From Pseudomonas denitrificans (nom. rej.) (GTDB lineage Bacteria > Pseudomonadota > Gammaproteobacteria > Pseudomonadales > Pseudomonadaceae), in NCBI RefSeq assembly GCF_008807415.1, contig NZ_CP043626.1, positions 3,100,001-3,164,000 on the forward strand: a stretch of 64,000 bases of DNA, in the 5' to 3' direction. The notes under the pieces are model-generated. The model was not told where the DNA came from, did no database searches, and was given only the letters and a program-made list of their open reading frames with translations. Positions within the stretch are counted from its first letter, which is position 1. Each line of letters begins with the position of its first letter. The position numbers and the translations under genes are program-made. Positions 11,863 through 22,414 of this stretch are shown piece by piece.

Positions 11863-12037
11863 TCAGCCTGCCGGGGCAAGGCATGGGGCGCGGTCGGTAT
11901 GGGGCAGACTCTAAGGAGCGCACCCTCGCCGCTCAATGATCGTAAATGACAAGTTACTGACCAAAGATGACACCCCGTCTTGGCAAGGCCCGGCTCAACC
12001 CCTACCCTGTGGTGCATCCCATGAGTACCCGTCCTTT

Positions 12038-13156
12038 ATGCGCAAGCTGATCTTCCTCGTCCTGGTCATCCTCTTCGCCGGTTATGCCGGCTGGGCGGAG
12101 CGCCGCCCGGTGGGCCACTACCTGTCCGACCTGCGCAGCGAAGTCTCGCTCAACCAGGGCCAGCCGTCCGAACGCGGCAACCTGCTGGGCGTGCAGCCGG
12201 AGCTGTTCACCCAGGACTACCAGAGCGTCGAGCGCCTGCGCCTGAAGTTCCATGCCTACCTGGCCAAGGCCCGCGACGAAGGGCTGATCAACCCGCGCAC
12301 CGTGGTGGTCTTCCCGGAACACATCGGCACCTGGCTGGTGGCCGCCGGCGAGAAGCCCGAGGTCTACCAGACCGAGCACATCGCCGAGGCCATGGAATGG
12401 ATGGCCGCCAGCAACCCGCTGAAACTGGCGCGCGGCTGGCTCGGCGCCAAGGGCGAAGACCGCATTGCCGACGCCCTGTTCCGCATGAAGGCGGTGGACA
12501 TGGCCCACGACTACCAGACGCTGTTCGGCTCTCTGGCGAAGGAGTTCGGCGTCACCATAGTCGCCGGCTCCATCGTGCTGCCCAACCCGCGCATCGTCGA
12601 AGGGCAGATTCGCACGGGCAACGGCCGCCTCTATAACGTCAGCCAGGTCTTCGGCAGCGACGGCCTGCCGCTGGGCAAGCCGCAGCGCAAGCTGTTCCCC
12701 ATCGACGACGAGAAAGGCTTCACCCGTGGCGGCGACGCCGACGACCTGCAGGTCCTGCAGACCCCGGCCGGGCGCCTCGGCGTGCTGGTCTGCGCCGACA
12801 GCTGGTACCCGGCCAGCTACAGCGCGCTGGCCGCGAACAAGCCTGACATCATTGCTGTACCGGCCTTCCTTACCGGCAACGGCAGCTGGAGCAAACCGTG
12901 GAAGGGCTACAACGGCGGCGCGACGCCGAACGACGTGACGCTCAAGCCCGGCGAACTCTCCGAAGGTGAAGCCTGGGAACGCCTGGCGCTGGCTGGCCGT
13001 CTCGGTGAGAGCGGCGCACACGCCGGCATCACCGTGTTCTTCCGTGGACATCTCTGGGACCTCGGCAGCGACGGTCGCAGCCTGGTCGTGAATGGCGACA
13101 GCCACACCCTGGCGCCCGACGGCTCCGGCGCGCGCCTGATCAACCTCTGGCTATGA
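12038..13156 (+). CDS. Carbon-nitrogen hydrolase (nitrilase superfamily) with membrane anchor
   Basis: Residues 1-20 form one hydrophobic segment (LIFLVLVILFAGYAGWA), so the enzyme is probably anchored with its domain in the periplasm. The nitrilase triad is recognisable: Glu in VVFPEH, Lys in GKPQRKLFP and Cys in LVCADSWYP. Substrate (amide or nitrile) is unknown. ATG 12038 is chosen; the upstream extension is not protein-like. Its stop overlaps the AraC gene start (ATGA), so the two are translationally coupled. Confidence 0.85.
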   Translation: MRKLIFLVLVILFAGYAGWAERRPVGHYLSDLRSEVSLNQGQPSERGNLLGVQPELFTQDYQSVERLRLKFHAYLAKARDEGLINPRTVVVFPEHIGTWLVAAGEKPEVYQTEHIAEAMEWMAASNPLKLARGWLGAKGEDRIADALFRMKAVDMAHDYQTLFGSLAKEFGVTIVAGSIVLPNPRIVEGQIRTGNGRLYNVSQVFGSDGLPLGKPQRKLFPIDDEKGFTRGGDADDLQVLQTPAGRLGVLVCADSWYPASYSALAANKPDIIAVPAFLTGNGSWSKPWKGYNGGATPNDVTLKPGELSEGEAWERLALAGRLGESGAHAGITVFFRGHLWDLGSDGRSLVVNGDSHTLAPDGSGARLINLWL

Positions 13157-14190
13157 GCCGCCCGACCATGCGTCTCGGCGATCTCTCGGTGGGCTTTGTC
13201 CACAGCCTCGCCGATGCGCTGGCGGAAAGCGGCGTCGCCCCGCAACCCCTGCTTCAACAGTACGGACTGGATGCCGCGCGCCTGGGTGAACCCGGCGCGC
13301 GCCTGTCGATCCCCCGCTACATGCGCCTCGGCCACGCGGCCATCCAGCAGAGCGGCGACCCCGCCCTCGGCCTGCGCATGGGGCAGTTGAGCCGACCGAG
13401 CCAGAGCGGCCTGGCTGGCGTCACCGCCGCCCAGGCACCCAACCTGCGAGCCGCCGCCCGCGCGCTGATCCGCTTCGAGCCGCTCTACGCGCAGAACTAC
13501 CGCGGCCAGAGCAGCTTCATCGAAGACGCCAGCGGTGCCTGGCTGCGCTTCTACTCCATCAGCCCGTACAACGCGTACAACCGCTTCGTGGTGGATTCGG
13601 TTCTGGCCGGCTGGGTGAGCATGCTCGGCAGCATCGGTGCGCAGCCGCTGCGCCCGGAGAAGGTCGAGATCGAGTACCCGGCACCCGCCTGGGCGTCACG
13701 CTTCGAAGAGAGACTTGGCTGCCCGGTGGAGTTCGGCGCCGAACACAACCAGCTACGCCTGGACCAGGCAACACTGGCGCGCGCCAACCCGGACCACTGC
13801 CCGAGCACCTGGCGGCAATTGCTGGATATCTGCGAGAAGGAACTGGAGCAACTGACCCGCACGCGCAGCCTGCACGAGCGTGTCGCCCAGTTGCTGGGAC
13901 CGATGCTCAACGGCCGCGAACCGGACCTGGAGGAAGTGGCCGCGCGGCTCAAGCTGCCGACCTGGACACTGCGTCGCAAGCTGGCCGAGGAAGGCACGCA
14001 GTTCCGCAGCATCCTCAACGACACCCGGCGGGACCTGGCGATGATCTACATTCGCGACACCGACCTGGCCTTCGGCGAGATCGCCTACCTGCTCGGCTTC
14101 GCCTCCGCCGAGGCCTTTCAGCGCGCCTTCAAGCGCTGGAGCGGGCAGACCCCCGGAGAATTCCGCCGCGCTCAGCGCCACAGCGCCTGA
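13153..14190 (+). CDS. AraC-family transcriptional regulator
   Basis: Protein of 345 residues with an N-terminal sensor domain of the type found in OruR/ArgR-like AraC proteins (LSVGFVHSLADALAESG and the RF..LYAQNYRG region) and a C-terminal double helix-turn-helix (about 230-340) ending GFASAEAFQRAFKRWSGQTPGEFR. The ATGA overlap suggests it responds to a substrate or product of the nitrilase-like enzyme; that link is inferred. An alternative start lies at 13168. Confidence 0.9.
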   Translation: MSRPTMRLGDLSVGFVHSLADALAESGVAPQPLLQQYGLDAARLGEPGARLSIPRYMRLGHAAIQQSGDPALGLRMGQLSRPSQSGLAGVTAAQAPNLRAAARALIRFEPLYAQNYRGQSSFIEDASGAWLRFYSISPYNAYNRFVVDSVLAGWVSMLGSIGAQPLRPEKVEIEYPAPAWASRFEERLGCPVEFGAEHNQLRLDQATLARANPDHCPSTWRQLLDICEKELEQLTRTRSLHERVAQLLGPMLNGREPDLEEVAARLKLPTWTLRRKLAEEGTQFRSILNDTRRDLAMIYIRDTDLAFGEIAYLLGFASAEAFQRAFKRWSGQTPGEFRRAQRHSA

Positions 14191-14277
14191 TCACATTTCC
14201 GTGGCGTCGTCAGCCGGTTCCGGCAGATCCTGTTCCACCGCGTGCAACTCCAGCAGTTCTTCCTGATAGTCGTCCAT
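14191..14277 (-). CDS. 28-residue acidic small protein
   Basis: A short frame from ATG 14277 to TGA 14191 encodes MDDYQEELLELHAVEQDL and a further acidic tail of ten residues. AGGAG lies seven bases before the ATG, and the frame has no rare codons. I recall similar very short acidic reading frames (MD.YQEELLE...) in other pseudomonads, but could not verify this. It converges tail to tail with the AraC gene, its stop one base after that gene's stop. Function unknown. Confidence 0.6.
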   Translation of the reverse strand: MDDYQEELLELHAVEQDLPEPADDATEM

Positions 14278-14402
14278 TGGCTTTTCTCCTGACCGTTCGA
14301 TCCGGTTTTAGCAAAGACCATGGGAAAAAAGCTAGACGGCAAAGGTGAAGGACCTGTGACAGCGTCTTACAGAAGGACTGTGGGAATTTTCGGGCGGAAA
14401 CG

Positions 14403-14432
14403 AAAAAACCCTCAGGTATTGCTACCTGAGGG
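14403..14432 (-). terminator. Rho-independent terminator of the tRNA-Asp/Asp/Val operon
   Basis: Stem CCCTCAGGTA with its complement, a 4-base loop and six T residues on the minus strand, ten bases after the last tRNA. Confidence 0.92.
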
Positions 14433-14442
14433 CTTTCGAATA

Positions 14443-14519
14443 TGGCGCAGCGGACGGGACTCGAACCCGCGACCCCCGGCGTGACAGGCCGGTATTCTAA
14501 CCGACTGAACTACCGCTGC
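14443..14519 (-). tRNA. tRNA-Asp (GUC)
   Basis: 77-nt cloverleaf with acceptor GCAGCGG/CCGCUGC, anticodon loop CUGUCAC (anticodon GUC), T loop GUUCGAGUC and encoded CCA. Last gene of a three-tRNA operon; identical in sequence to the next tRNA-Asp. Confidence 0.97.
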
Positions 14520-14616
14520 GTGTCGGTTGGACTTTCGTCCGGTACAACAACCTCCTTGCGCCTGGAGTGAATCACTCGACAAGCCGGTTCGGGGTAGGAA
14601 CCAAGGAGGGGGAAAA

Positions 14617-14693
14617 TGGCGCAGCGGACGGGACTCGAACCCGCGACCCCCGGCGTGACAGGCCGGTATTCTAACCGACTGAACTACCGCTGC
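14617..14693 (-). tRNA. tRNA-Asp (GUC)
   Basis: Second copy of tRNA-Asp, identical over all 77 bases to the copy at 14443, with encoded CCA. Middle gene of the operon. Confidence 0.97.
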
Positions 14694-14709
14694 GCGTAAC
14701 TTGCGAGAG

Positions 14710-14785
14710 TGGTGGGTGATGACGGGATCGAACCGCCGACCCTCTGCTTGTAAGGCAGATGCTCTCCCAGCTGAGCTAATCACCC
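14710..14785 (-). tRNA. tRNA-Val (UAC)
   Basis: 76-nt cloverleaf with acceptor GGGUGAU, anticodon loop CUUACAA (anticodon UAC) and encoded CCA. First gene of the operon. Confidence 0.96.
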
Positions 14786-14805
14786 TTCGTCTCGAAGTGG
14801 GGCGC

Positions 14806-14833
14806 ATTCTACAGCCGGCAGAACCTAAGTCAA
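14806..14833 (-). promoter_or_regulatory. Sigma-70 promoter of the tRNA-Val/Asp operon
   Basis: On the minus strand TTGACT, a 16-base spacer and TAGAAT, followed by the GC-rich discriminator GCGCCCC typical of stringently controlled stable-RNA promoters. It ends about 20 bases before tRNA-Val. Confidence 0.88.
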
Positions 14834-14909
14834 TGCCCTGATTGAAATTTTTTTCATTTCTCGCGAAAAAAGTTCGACGCACCGGTACCGGGCCCGGTGC
14901 GACCCCAGG

Positions 14910-14978
14910 TTCGCGAGCAAGCTCGCTCCTACAGAAGAGCTCCGGCGCCAATCCTGCAGGAGCGAGCTTGCTCGCGAA
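14910..14978. repeat. REP doublet
   Basis: Two inverted copies of a 23-base element (TTCGCGAGCAAGCTCGCTCC and its complement) separated by 22 bases. Each copy is itself a small palindrome. This is the common Pseudomonas REP type and lies in the gap between the tRNA operon and the SDR gene. Confidence 0.85.
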
Positions 14979-15015
14979 CAGACCAACACCTGCACTCCCC
15001 GGCGCGGGCCGGAAA

Positions 15016-15042
15016 TGAAAAAGGGCGACCCTCGGGCCGCCC
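15016..15042 (-). terminator. Terminator after the metZ-SDR unit
   Basis: On the minus strand a GGGCG/CGCCC stem with a 10-base loop is followed by TTTTTCATTT, 21 bases past the SDR stop. Confidence 0.75.
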
Positions 15043-15063
15043 TCCTCTTCCCCACCCCGACAC

Positions 15064-15827
<764 letters not shown>

Positions 15828-15831
<4 letters not shown>

Positions 15832-17039
15832 AGCGCCGCCAGGCCTCGCGCCAGGTCGGCCTTGATGTCATCGACATCTTCCAGGCCCACGGCAACGCGG
15901 ATCAGGTTGTCACGGATGCCGGCGTTCTCGCGCTCCAGCGGCGACAGGCGACCGTGGGAGGTGGTGGCCGGGTGGGCGATGGTGGTCTTGGTGTCACCCA
16001 GGTTGGTGGTGATGGAGATCATCCGGGTGGCGTCGATGCAGCGCCAGGCTGCGGCCTTGTCACCCTTCACCTCGAAGCTCACCACCGCGCCGAAGCCCTT
16101 CTGCTGACGCTTGGCCAGCTCATGCTGCGAGTGACTGGGCAGGCCAGCGTAGTAAACGCGCTCCACGCCCGGCTGCTGCTCGAGCCACTCGGCGACCAGT
16201 TGCGCCGAGGCGCTGTGGGCCTGCATGCGCACGCGCAGGGTTTCGAGGCCCTTGATGAAGATCCAGGCGTTGAACGGGCTGAGCGTCGGGCCGGCGGTAC
16301 GCAGGAAGCCGACAACCGGCTCCATCTGCGCGCGCCGACCGGCGACTACGCCACCCATGGTACGACCCTGGCCGTCGATGTACTTGGTCGCGGAGTGGAT
16401 CACCACATCCGCACCCAGCTTCAGCGGCTGCTGCAGCGCCGGGGTGCAGAAGCAGTTGTCCACCGCCAGCAGCGCGCCCTTGGCATGGGCGATCTCGGCC
16501 AGCGCGGCGATATCCACCAACTCGGCCAGCGGGTTGGACGGCGACTCGACGAAGAACAGCTTGGTGTTCGGCTTGCAGGCCGCTTCCCAGGCTTTCAGGT
16601 CGCTCAGCGGCGGGTAGTCCACCTCGATGCCGAAACGCTTGAAGTACTTCTCGAACAGGCTGATGGTCGAGCCGAACACGCTGCGCGAGACCAGTACGTG
16701 GTCGCCAGCACTGCACAGGCTCATCACCAGCGAGAGGATGGCCGACATGCCGGTGGACGTGGCCACCGCCTGCTCGGCGCCTTCCAGCGCGGCGATGCGC
16801 TCCTCGAAGGTGCGCACCGTGGGGTTGGTGTAGCGCGAGTAGACGTTGCCCGGCACTTCACCGGCGAAACGCGCGGCCGCATCGGCGGCACTGCGGAACA
16901 CATAGCTGGAGGTGGTGAACAGGCCTTCGCCGTGTTCAGCCTCCGGGGTGCGGCGTTGCCCGGCGCGCACTGCGAGGGTGTCGAAACCGACGCCCTCCAG
17001 GTCGCTGTCCAGCCGGCCGGCTTCCCAATCCTGAGCCAT
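15828..17039 (-). CDS. metZ: O-succinylhomoserine sulfhydrylase
   Basis: PLP enzyme of the Cys/Met metabolism family that makes homocysteine directly from O-succinylhomoserine and sulfide, the direct-sulfhydrylation route of Pseudomonas. The PLP lysine lies in [12 protein letters not shown], preceded by [14 protein letters not shown]. Family members include MetB/MetC/MGL; MetZ is preferred on overall sequence and on its position next to purF. Length of 403 is normal. Confidence 0.93.
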
Positions 17040-17066
17040 GCCCTGCTCTCCCTATTCGTGTCTGAA

Positions 17067-18572
17067 TCAGTCGTTGTACAGATCGATGATGGCGCTGACC
17101 GCGGCACCCTTGGTCTTGGTGGAGTCGTTGCGCGCCTGGTCGATCTTGTTCAGATAGGCTTCGTCGACGTCACCGGTGACGTACTCACCGTTGAACACGG
17201 CGCAGTCGAAGTGGTCGATCTTGATCTTGCCGCCCTCGGTGGATTCGATCAGGTCCTGCAGGTCCTGATACACCAGCCAGTCGGCGCCGATCAGCTCGCC
17301 GACTTCCTCGGTGCTGCGGTTGTGCGCGATCAGCTCGTGGGCGCTCGGCATGTCGATGCCGTAGACGTTGGGGTAGCGCACCGCCGGAGCGGCGGAGCAG
17401 AAGTAGACGTTCTTCGCGCCGGCCTCGCGGGCCATCTGGATGATCTGCTTGCAGGTGGTGCCGCGAACGATGGAGTCGTCCACCAGCATCACGTTCTTGC
17501 CGCGGAATTCCAGCTCGATGGCGTTGAGCTTCTGGCGCACCGATTTCTTGCGCGCGGCCTGGCCGGGCATGATGAAGGTACGGCCGATGTAGCGGTTCTT
17601 CACGAAGCCTTCGCGGAACTTCACGCCCAGGCGGTTGGCCAGTTCCAGCGCGGCGGTGCGGCTGGTGTCCGGGATCGGGATGACCACGTCGATGTCGTGG
17701 TCCGGACGCTCGCGGAGGATCTTGTCGGCCAGCTTCTCGCCCATGCGCAGACGCGCCTTGTAGACCGAGATGCCGTCGATGATGGAGTCTGGACGGGCCA
17801 GGTAGACGTGCTCGAAGATGCACGGCGCGTACTGCGGGTTGGCCGCACACTGGCGGGTGTAGAGCTTGCCGTCTTCGGTGATGTACACCGCTTCGCCCGG
17901 CGCGAGGTCGCGGATCAGGGTGAAGCCGAGGACGTCCAGGGCCACGCTTTCCGAGGCGATCATGTACTCCACGCCGTTCTCGGTGTGACGCTGGCCGAAG
18001 ACGATCGGGCGGATCGCATGGGGATCGCGGAAGCCGACGATACCGTAGCCGGTAATCATCGCCACCACGGCGTAGCCACCCACACAACGGGCATGCACGC
18101 CGGCAACGGCGGCGAACACATCTTCCTCGGTGGGCTGCAGCTTGTTGCGCACCGCCAGCTCATGGGCGAACACGTTGAGCAGCACTTCCGAGTCGGAGTT
18201 GGTGTTCACGTGGCGCAGGTCGGATTCGTAGATTTCCTTGGCCAGCTGCTCGACGTTGGTCAGGTTGCCGTTGTGCGCCAGGGTGATGCCGTAGGGCGAG
18301 TTGACGTAGAACGGCTGCGCCTCGGCGGAGCTGGAGCTGCCCGCGGTCGGGTAGCGTACGTGTCCGATGCCGATCTTGCCGACCAGGCGCTGCATGTGGC
18401 GCTGCTGGAAGACGTCACGGACCAGGCCGTTGTCCTTGCGCAGGTACAGACGGTCGTCCTGACAGGTGACAATCCCCGCAGCGTCCTGGCCACGATGCTG
18501 GAGAACGGTGAGCGCGTCATAGAGCGCCTGATTCACGTTCGACTTGCCCACGATACCGACGATGCCACACAT
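17067..18572 (-). CDS. purF: Amidophosphoribosyltransferase
   Basis: First committed step of purine synthesis: PRPP plus glutamine to phosphoribosylamine. Start ATG 18572 puts the catalytic Cys at position 2 (MCGIVGIVG), as needed for the N-terminal glutaminase; the three-codon upstream extension is therefore rejected. The PRPP loop [13 protein letters not shown] is present. About 501 residues. It follows cvpA, the usual order. Confidence 0.97.
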   Translation of the reverse strand: MCGIVGIVGKSNVNQALYDALTVLQHRGQDAAGIVTCQDDRLYLRKDNGLVRDVFQQRHMQRLVGKIGIGHVRYPTAGSSSSAEAQPFYVNSPYGITLAHNGNLTNVEQLAKEIYESDLRHVNTNSDSEVLLNVFAHELAVRNKLQPTEEDVFAAVAGVHARCVGGYAVVAMITGYGIVGFRDPHAIRPIVFGQRHTENGVEYMIASESVALDVLGFTLIRDLAPGEAVYITEDGKLYTRQCAANPQYAPCIFEHVYLARPDSIIDGISVYKARLRMGEKLADKILRERPDHDIDVVIPIPDTSRTAALELANRLGVKFREGFVKNRYIGRTFIMPGQAARKKSVRQKLNAIELEFRGKNVMLVDDSIVRGTTCKQIIQMAREAGAKNVYFCSAAPAVRYPNVYGIDMPSAHELIAHNRSTEEVGELIGADWLVYQDLQDLIESTEGGKIKIDHFDCAVFNGEYVTGDVDEAYLNKIDQARNDSTKTKGAAVSAIIDLYND

Positions 18573-18678
18573 GCGACGCAACCCCTAGTTGGTGTTCAGG
18601 CTAAAACAATTCCATATTCGGCAGTATCCACCGGACCTGCCGTAGCGGCGACGGCTACCCGTCGCCTCCGCCCGCCCG

Positions 18679-19221
18679 TCACTGGGCCGGCAGCAAGCCA
18701 CCCACTCCGGAAGGCGGAGTGATGGTAACGCCGGACATCCACTGCCCGGCAAAAGTCAGGATGAAGTTCTTCGACCAGTCGGCGACCATCAGGAAATGCG
18801 GCATCAGCACCGATTGCTGCCACCACGGATCCTGTTGCACCGGCGCAAGGCTCAGCAGACCGACCAGCAAAACCACCAGCAGCACGCCACGGGCGCCACC
18901 GAACACCATGCCGAGCACGCGGTCGGTGCCGGACATGCCGGTCACCCGCACCAGCTCGCTGATGAGAAAATTGACGAGCGCGCCCAGCAGCAGCGTGACG
19001 ACGAAAAGAAGAGCGCAGGCGGCGATGACACGCCCCGAGGGCAGCTGAATGTAGGGTGCGAGATGCTCGGCCAGGGCGCCGCCAAACATCCAGGCGACCG
19101 CACCGGCTACGATCCAGGTGACCAGCGACAGGGCTTCCTTGACGAAACCACGACTCAAGCTGATCAGGCTGGAAACGACGATGATGCCGATCATCGTCCA
19201 ATCGACCCAGGTAAATGCCAC
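18679..19221 (-). CDS. cvpA: CvpA family membrane protein
   Basis: Inner-membrane protein of 180 residues with four hydrophobic segments and the family opening FTWVDWTMIGIIVVSSLISL. Homologues are needed for colicin V export and envelope stress tolerance; molecular role unknown. The start codon is GTG at 19221. It lies between dedD and purF, as in other gammaproteobacteria. Confidence 0.93.
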   Translation of the reverse strand: MAFTWVDWTMIGIIVVSSLISLSRGFVKEALSLVTWIVAGAVAWMFGGALAEHLAPYIQLPSGRVIAACALLFVVTLLLGALVNFLISELVRVTGMSGTDRVLGMVFGGARGVLLVVLLVGLLSLAPVQQDPWWQQSVLMPHFLMVADWSKNFILTFAGQWMSGVTITPPSGVGGLLPAQ

Positions 19222-19325
19222 GTTGCGGCCCAGAAACGGAAAGGCCCCGCATTTTAGCAGAGGCCTTCGATTTAGAAGAGCCCCAGTTTGACATGGGGCT
19301 GATTGAGAGAAGCTAACGAACGGGT

Positions 19326-19982
19326 TCAGCCACGCTCAGGCTGGAAACGCACCACGAAACCATTGAGTTTCTGCTGCTTGCCGAGCTGGTCGCGCAGGCG
19401 ATCCGCCTCGGCGCGTTCGACCACCGGGCCGACAAAGACGCGGTTCATGCCGTCGAAACTGCGCACGTAGGCGTTGTAGCCCTGGCTGCGCAGCGACTTC
19501 TGCAGTTCATCGGCACGAGCACGGTTGGACAGGCTGGCCAGTTGCACCGACCAGCTCACCGGCAGGTTGTTGCTGTCCAGACGCTGGGCCGGCTGTTGCG
19601 CCGGAGCGGCAGGAGCGGCGGCCTGGGCAGGCTGCTGCGCCGGCACGGCCGGTTTGGGAGCAGCCGGCTGCGGGGCCGGAGCCTTGGGCTGCGTCGGCTG
19701 GGTGGGCAGACTGGCGATGGGCGCGGAAGGCGCCTGCGCCGGAGCCGCTTCGGCCGGCGGCACGGCGTTATCCGCGTCTTCGGCCTGCGGCTCGGGAACT
19801 TCGGTGGGTTGCACTTCGACGGTAGGCATCGCCGGCGGCTTGGGCATCACCGGCGCTTCGACCACCACCTGGCGTACATCATCCTCGCGGGAGAACAGCA
19901 TCGGCAGGAAGATCACGGCCAGTGCCAGCAGCACCAGCGCTCCGACTACCCGCTGCTTGAGCCCCTTATCGAGCAACGCCAT
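19326..19982 (-). CDS. dedD: SPOR-domain cell division protein DedD-like
   Basis: A short cytoplasmic N-terminus, one transmembrane segment (about 11-28, VVGALVLLALAVIFLPMLF), a Pro/Ala/Gln-rich linker (about 40-145) and a C-terminal SPOR domain (WSVQLASLSNRARADEL...VFVGPV) that binds denuded peptidoglycan at the septum. Start ATG 19982 gives MALLDKGLKQR. Confidence 0.9.
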   Translation of the reverse strand: MALLDKGLKQRVVGALVLLALAVIFLPMLFSREDDVRQVVVEAPVMPKPPAMPTVEVQPTEVPEPQAEDADNAVPPAEAAPAQAPSAPIASLPTQPTQPKAPAPQPAAPKPAVPAQQPAQAAAPAAPAQQPAQRLDSNNLPVSWSVQLASLSNRARADELQKSLRSQGYNAYVRSFDGMNRVFVGPVVERAEADRLRDQLGKQQKLNGFVVRFQPERG

Positions 19983-20004
19983 GCACAACTCCCCTTAGGT
20001 CTAC

Positions 20005-21285
20005 TTATTGAGCAGCCTTGGCGAGCCACTCCAGGGCATCCGCCACGCTGTAGAACGAACCGAACACCAGAATCTCGTCATCGGTGCCCGCCGCATCGCA
20101 CTGCGCCACCAGCGCCGCGGCGATATCGCCATGGCCACTGACCTGCGCCCCGCGTGCCTGCAGCGCGGCCTCCAGCTCTGCGGCCGGACGGCTGCGCCCG
20201 GTGGGCAGCGGCGCGACGGCCCAATCCTGCACCAAGCCGAGCAAGGGTTCCAGTACGCCGTCGAGGTCCTTGTCCGCCAGCAGGCCGAACACCGCGTGGC
20301 GCACACCCTTGGGCGGCGCCGCCCGCAGGCGGCTGGCGAGGTATTGCGCTGCGTGCGGATTATGCCCGACGTCGAGCAGCAAGTGGCGCTCTTCGCCATG
20401 CCATTGCACGGTTCGGCGATCCAGGCGCCCGGTCACGCGGGTGCGCTGCAGTGCGGCGACCAGTTGCTCGGACTGCCACGGCAGGTCCAGCAAGGCATAC
20501 ACCTGCAAGGCCAGCGCCGCATTCTCCATCGGCAGGTCGAGCAGCGGCAGGTTGTGCAGGCTCAGCGCCTCGCCGGTGGCGGAACGGCCGCGCCAGTGCC
20601 AGTCGCCCTCGCCCATCGCCAGGTCGAAATCACGCCCACGCAGGACCAGCGGCGAGCCGAGCTTGCGAGCCTGCTCCATGATCGGCGCCGGCGGCTCCAG
20701 ATCACCACAGACGGCAGGCTTGCCGGCGCGGAAGATACCGGCTTTCTCGAAAGCCACGCTTTCGCGGGTGTTGCCCAGCCAGTCGGCGTGATCGATGCCG
20801 ATGCTGGTGACCGCCGCGACGTCGGAGTCGATCAGGTTGACCGCATCCAGGCGACCGCCCAGGCCGACTTCCAGCACCACGGCATCCAGGTTGGCGCGCT
20901 CGAACAGCCAGAAGGCCGCGAGGGTGCCCATTTCGAAGTAGGTCAGGGAGATTTCGCCGCGAGCCGACTCGACAGCGGCGAAGGCTTCGCAGAGTGCCTC
21001 GTCGCTGGCTTCGACGCCATCGATGAGCACGCGCTCGTTGTAGCGCAGCAGGTGCGGCGAGCTGTAGACGCCGACGCGCTGGCCCTGCTCGCCGAGCAGG
21101 ACGGCGAGGAAGGCGCAGGTGGAACCCTTGCCGTTAGTGCCGGTGACGGTCACCACGCGGGGCGCGAGGCGCCCCAGGCCAAGCCGGCCAGCTACTTCAC
21201 GGGAGCGATCCAGCCCCATGTCGATTGCCGTGGGGTGGAGTTGTTCGAGATAGCTGAGCCAGTCGGCAAGGGTACGTGGGGTCAT
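20005..21285 (-). CDS. folC: Bifunctional folylpolyglutamate / dihydrofolate synthase
   Basis: Mur-ligase-type enzyme that adds glutamate to folates and makes dihydrofolate. P-loop GTNGKGST near residue 50, then [17 protein letters not shown], and DVGHNPHAA in the C-terminal domain. Its ATG overlaps the accD stop (ATGA), so it is coupled to accD. Confidence 0.96.
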   Translation of the reverse strand: MTPRTLADWLSYLEQLHPTAIDMGLDRSREVAGRLGLGRLAPRVVTVTGTNGKGSTCAFLAVLLGEQGQRVGVYSSPHLLRYNERVLIDGVEASDEALCEAFAAVESARGEISLTYFEMGTLAAFWLFERANLDAVVLEVGLGGRLDAVNLIDSDVAAVTSIGIDHADWLGNTRESVAFEKAGIFRAGKPAVCGDLEPPAPIMEQARKLGSPLVLRGRDFDLAMGEGDWHWRGRSATGEALSLHNLPLLDLPMENAALALQVYALLDLPWQSEQLVAALQRTRVTGRLDRRTVQWHGEERHLLLDVGHNPHAAQYLASRLRAAPPKGVRHAVFGLLADKDLDGVLEPLLGLVQDWAVAPLPTGRSRPAAELEAALQARGAQVSGHGDIAAALVAQCDAAGTDDEILVFGSFYSVADALEWLAKAAQ

Positions 21286-22157
21286 CCTGCGAGCGCGGTA
21301 CTTGGAGTGTGGGTGAATTTGGCCAGCAGGCTGGCGAGCCGCTGACGCATTTCCGAACGGTGGACGATCATGTCGATGGCGCCGTGCTCCAGCAGGAACT
21401 CGCTGCGCTGGAAGCCCTCAGGCAGCTTCTCGCGCACGGTCTGCTCGATCACCCGCGGGCCGGCGAAGCCGATCAGCGCGCGCGGCTCGCCGACGATAAC
21501 GTCGCCGAGCATCGCCAAGCTGGCGGAAACGCCGCCGTACACCGGGTCGGTCAGCACGGAAATGAACGGGATGCCCTCTTCGCGCAGGCGGGCCAGCGCG
21601 GCGGAGGTCTTGGCCATCTGCATCAGGGAGATCAGCGCTTCCTGCATGCGCGCGCCACCCGAGGCGGAGAAGCAGATCATCGGGCAACGGTTTTCCAGGG
21701 CGTAGTTGGCAGCACGCACGAAGCGCTCACCGACTATGGAGCCCATGGAGCCGCCCATGAAGGAGAACTCGAAGGCGCTGACCACGACCGGCAGGCCCAT
21801 CAGCTTGCCGCTCATGGAGATCAGCGCATCCTTCTCGCCGGTGTCTTTCTGCGCGGCGGTCAGGCGGTCCTTGTACTTCTTGCTGTCGCGGAACTTCAGG
21901 CGATCCACCGGCTCCAGCTCGGCGCCCAGCTCCTCGCGGCCTTCCTCATCGAGGAAGATATCGATGCGCGCGCGGGCGCCGATACGCATGTGGTGATCGC
22001 ACTTGGGGCAGACGTCGAGGGTCTTTTCCAGCTCCGGACGGTACAGCACCGCCTCGCAGGACGGGCACTTGTGCCACAGGCCTTCCGGTACCGAGCTCTT
22101 CTTCGCCTCGGAACGCATGATGGAAGGGATCAGCTTGTCTACCAGCCAGTTGCTCAT
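21282..22157 (-). CDS. accD: Acetyl-CoA carboxylase carboxyltransferase subunit beta
   Basis: Beta half of the carboxyltransferase that makes malonyl-CoA for fatty acid synthesis. N-terminal zinc ribbon (CPSC and CPKC pairs, about residues 31-53), followed by the crotonase-like core with [14 protein letters not shown] and [12 protein letters not shown]. 291 residues, full length. Confidence 0.97.
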   Translation of the reverse strand: MSNWLVDKLIPSIMRSEAKKSSVPEGLWHKCPSCEAVLYRPELEKTLDVCPKCDHHMRIGARARIDIFLDEEGREELGAELEPVDRLKFRDSKKYKDRLTAAQKDTGEKDALISMSGKLMGLPVVVSAFEFSFMGGSMGSIVGERFVRAANYALENRCPMICFSASGGARMQEALISLMQMAKTSAALARLREEGIPFISVLTDPVYGGVSASLAMLGDVIVGEPRALIGFAGPRVIEQTVREKLPEGFQRSEFLLEHGAIDMIVHRSEMRQRLASLLAKFTHTPSTALAG

Positions 22158-22414
22158 GCTCTCGTCTCCAGTGCAGCGGCACGGCGCGATGGGTTGCGCG
22201 TGCCCCTGAGCAAATTCATCGTCGCGGTTCCGACCTCAAGGCCGGAACCCCTCGCAAACAAAGGCGCCGCCTGGGGCGTCGCCACGGATACAGCACTCGA
22301 TGCGGGTCGCCGATGGACAAGACTGCCAACACCGACAACTCCCAGCGCCACCCACGGGCAGCGATTGGGTAGTGGACGGCGGCAGGCCGCTCGTCGTCAC
22401 ATGAAGATTCCGCG

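Noticed and set aside
15954..18722. 922-codon plus-strand open frame opposite metZ and purF
   Set aside because: Antisense shadow of two conserved genes with no recognisable domain.
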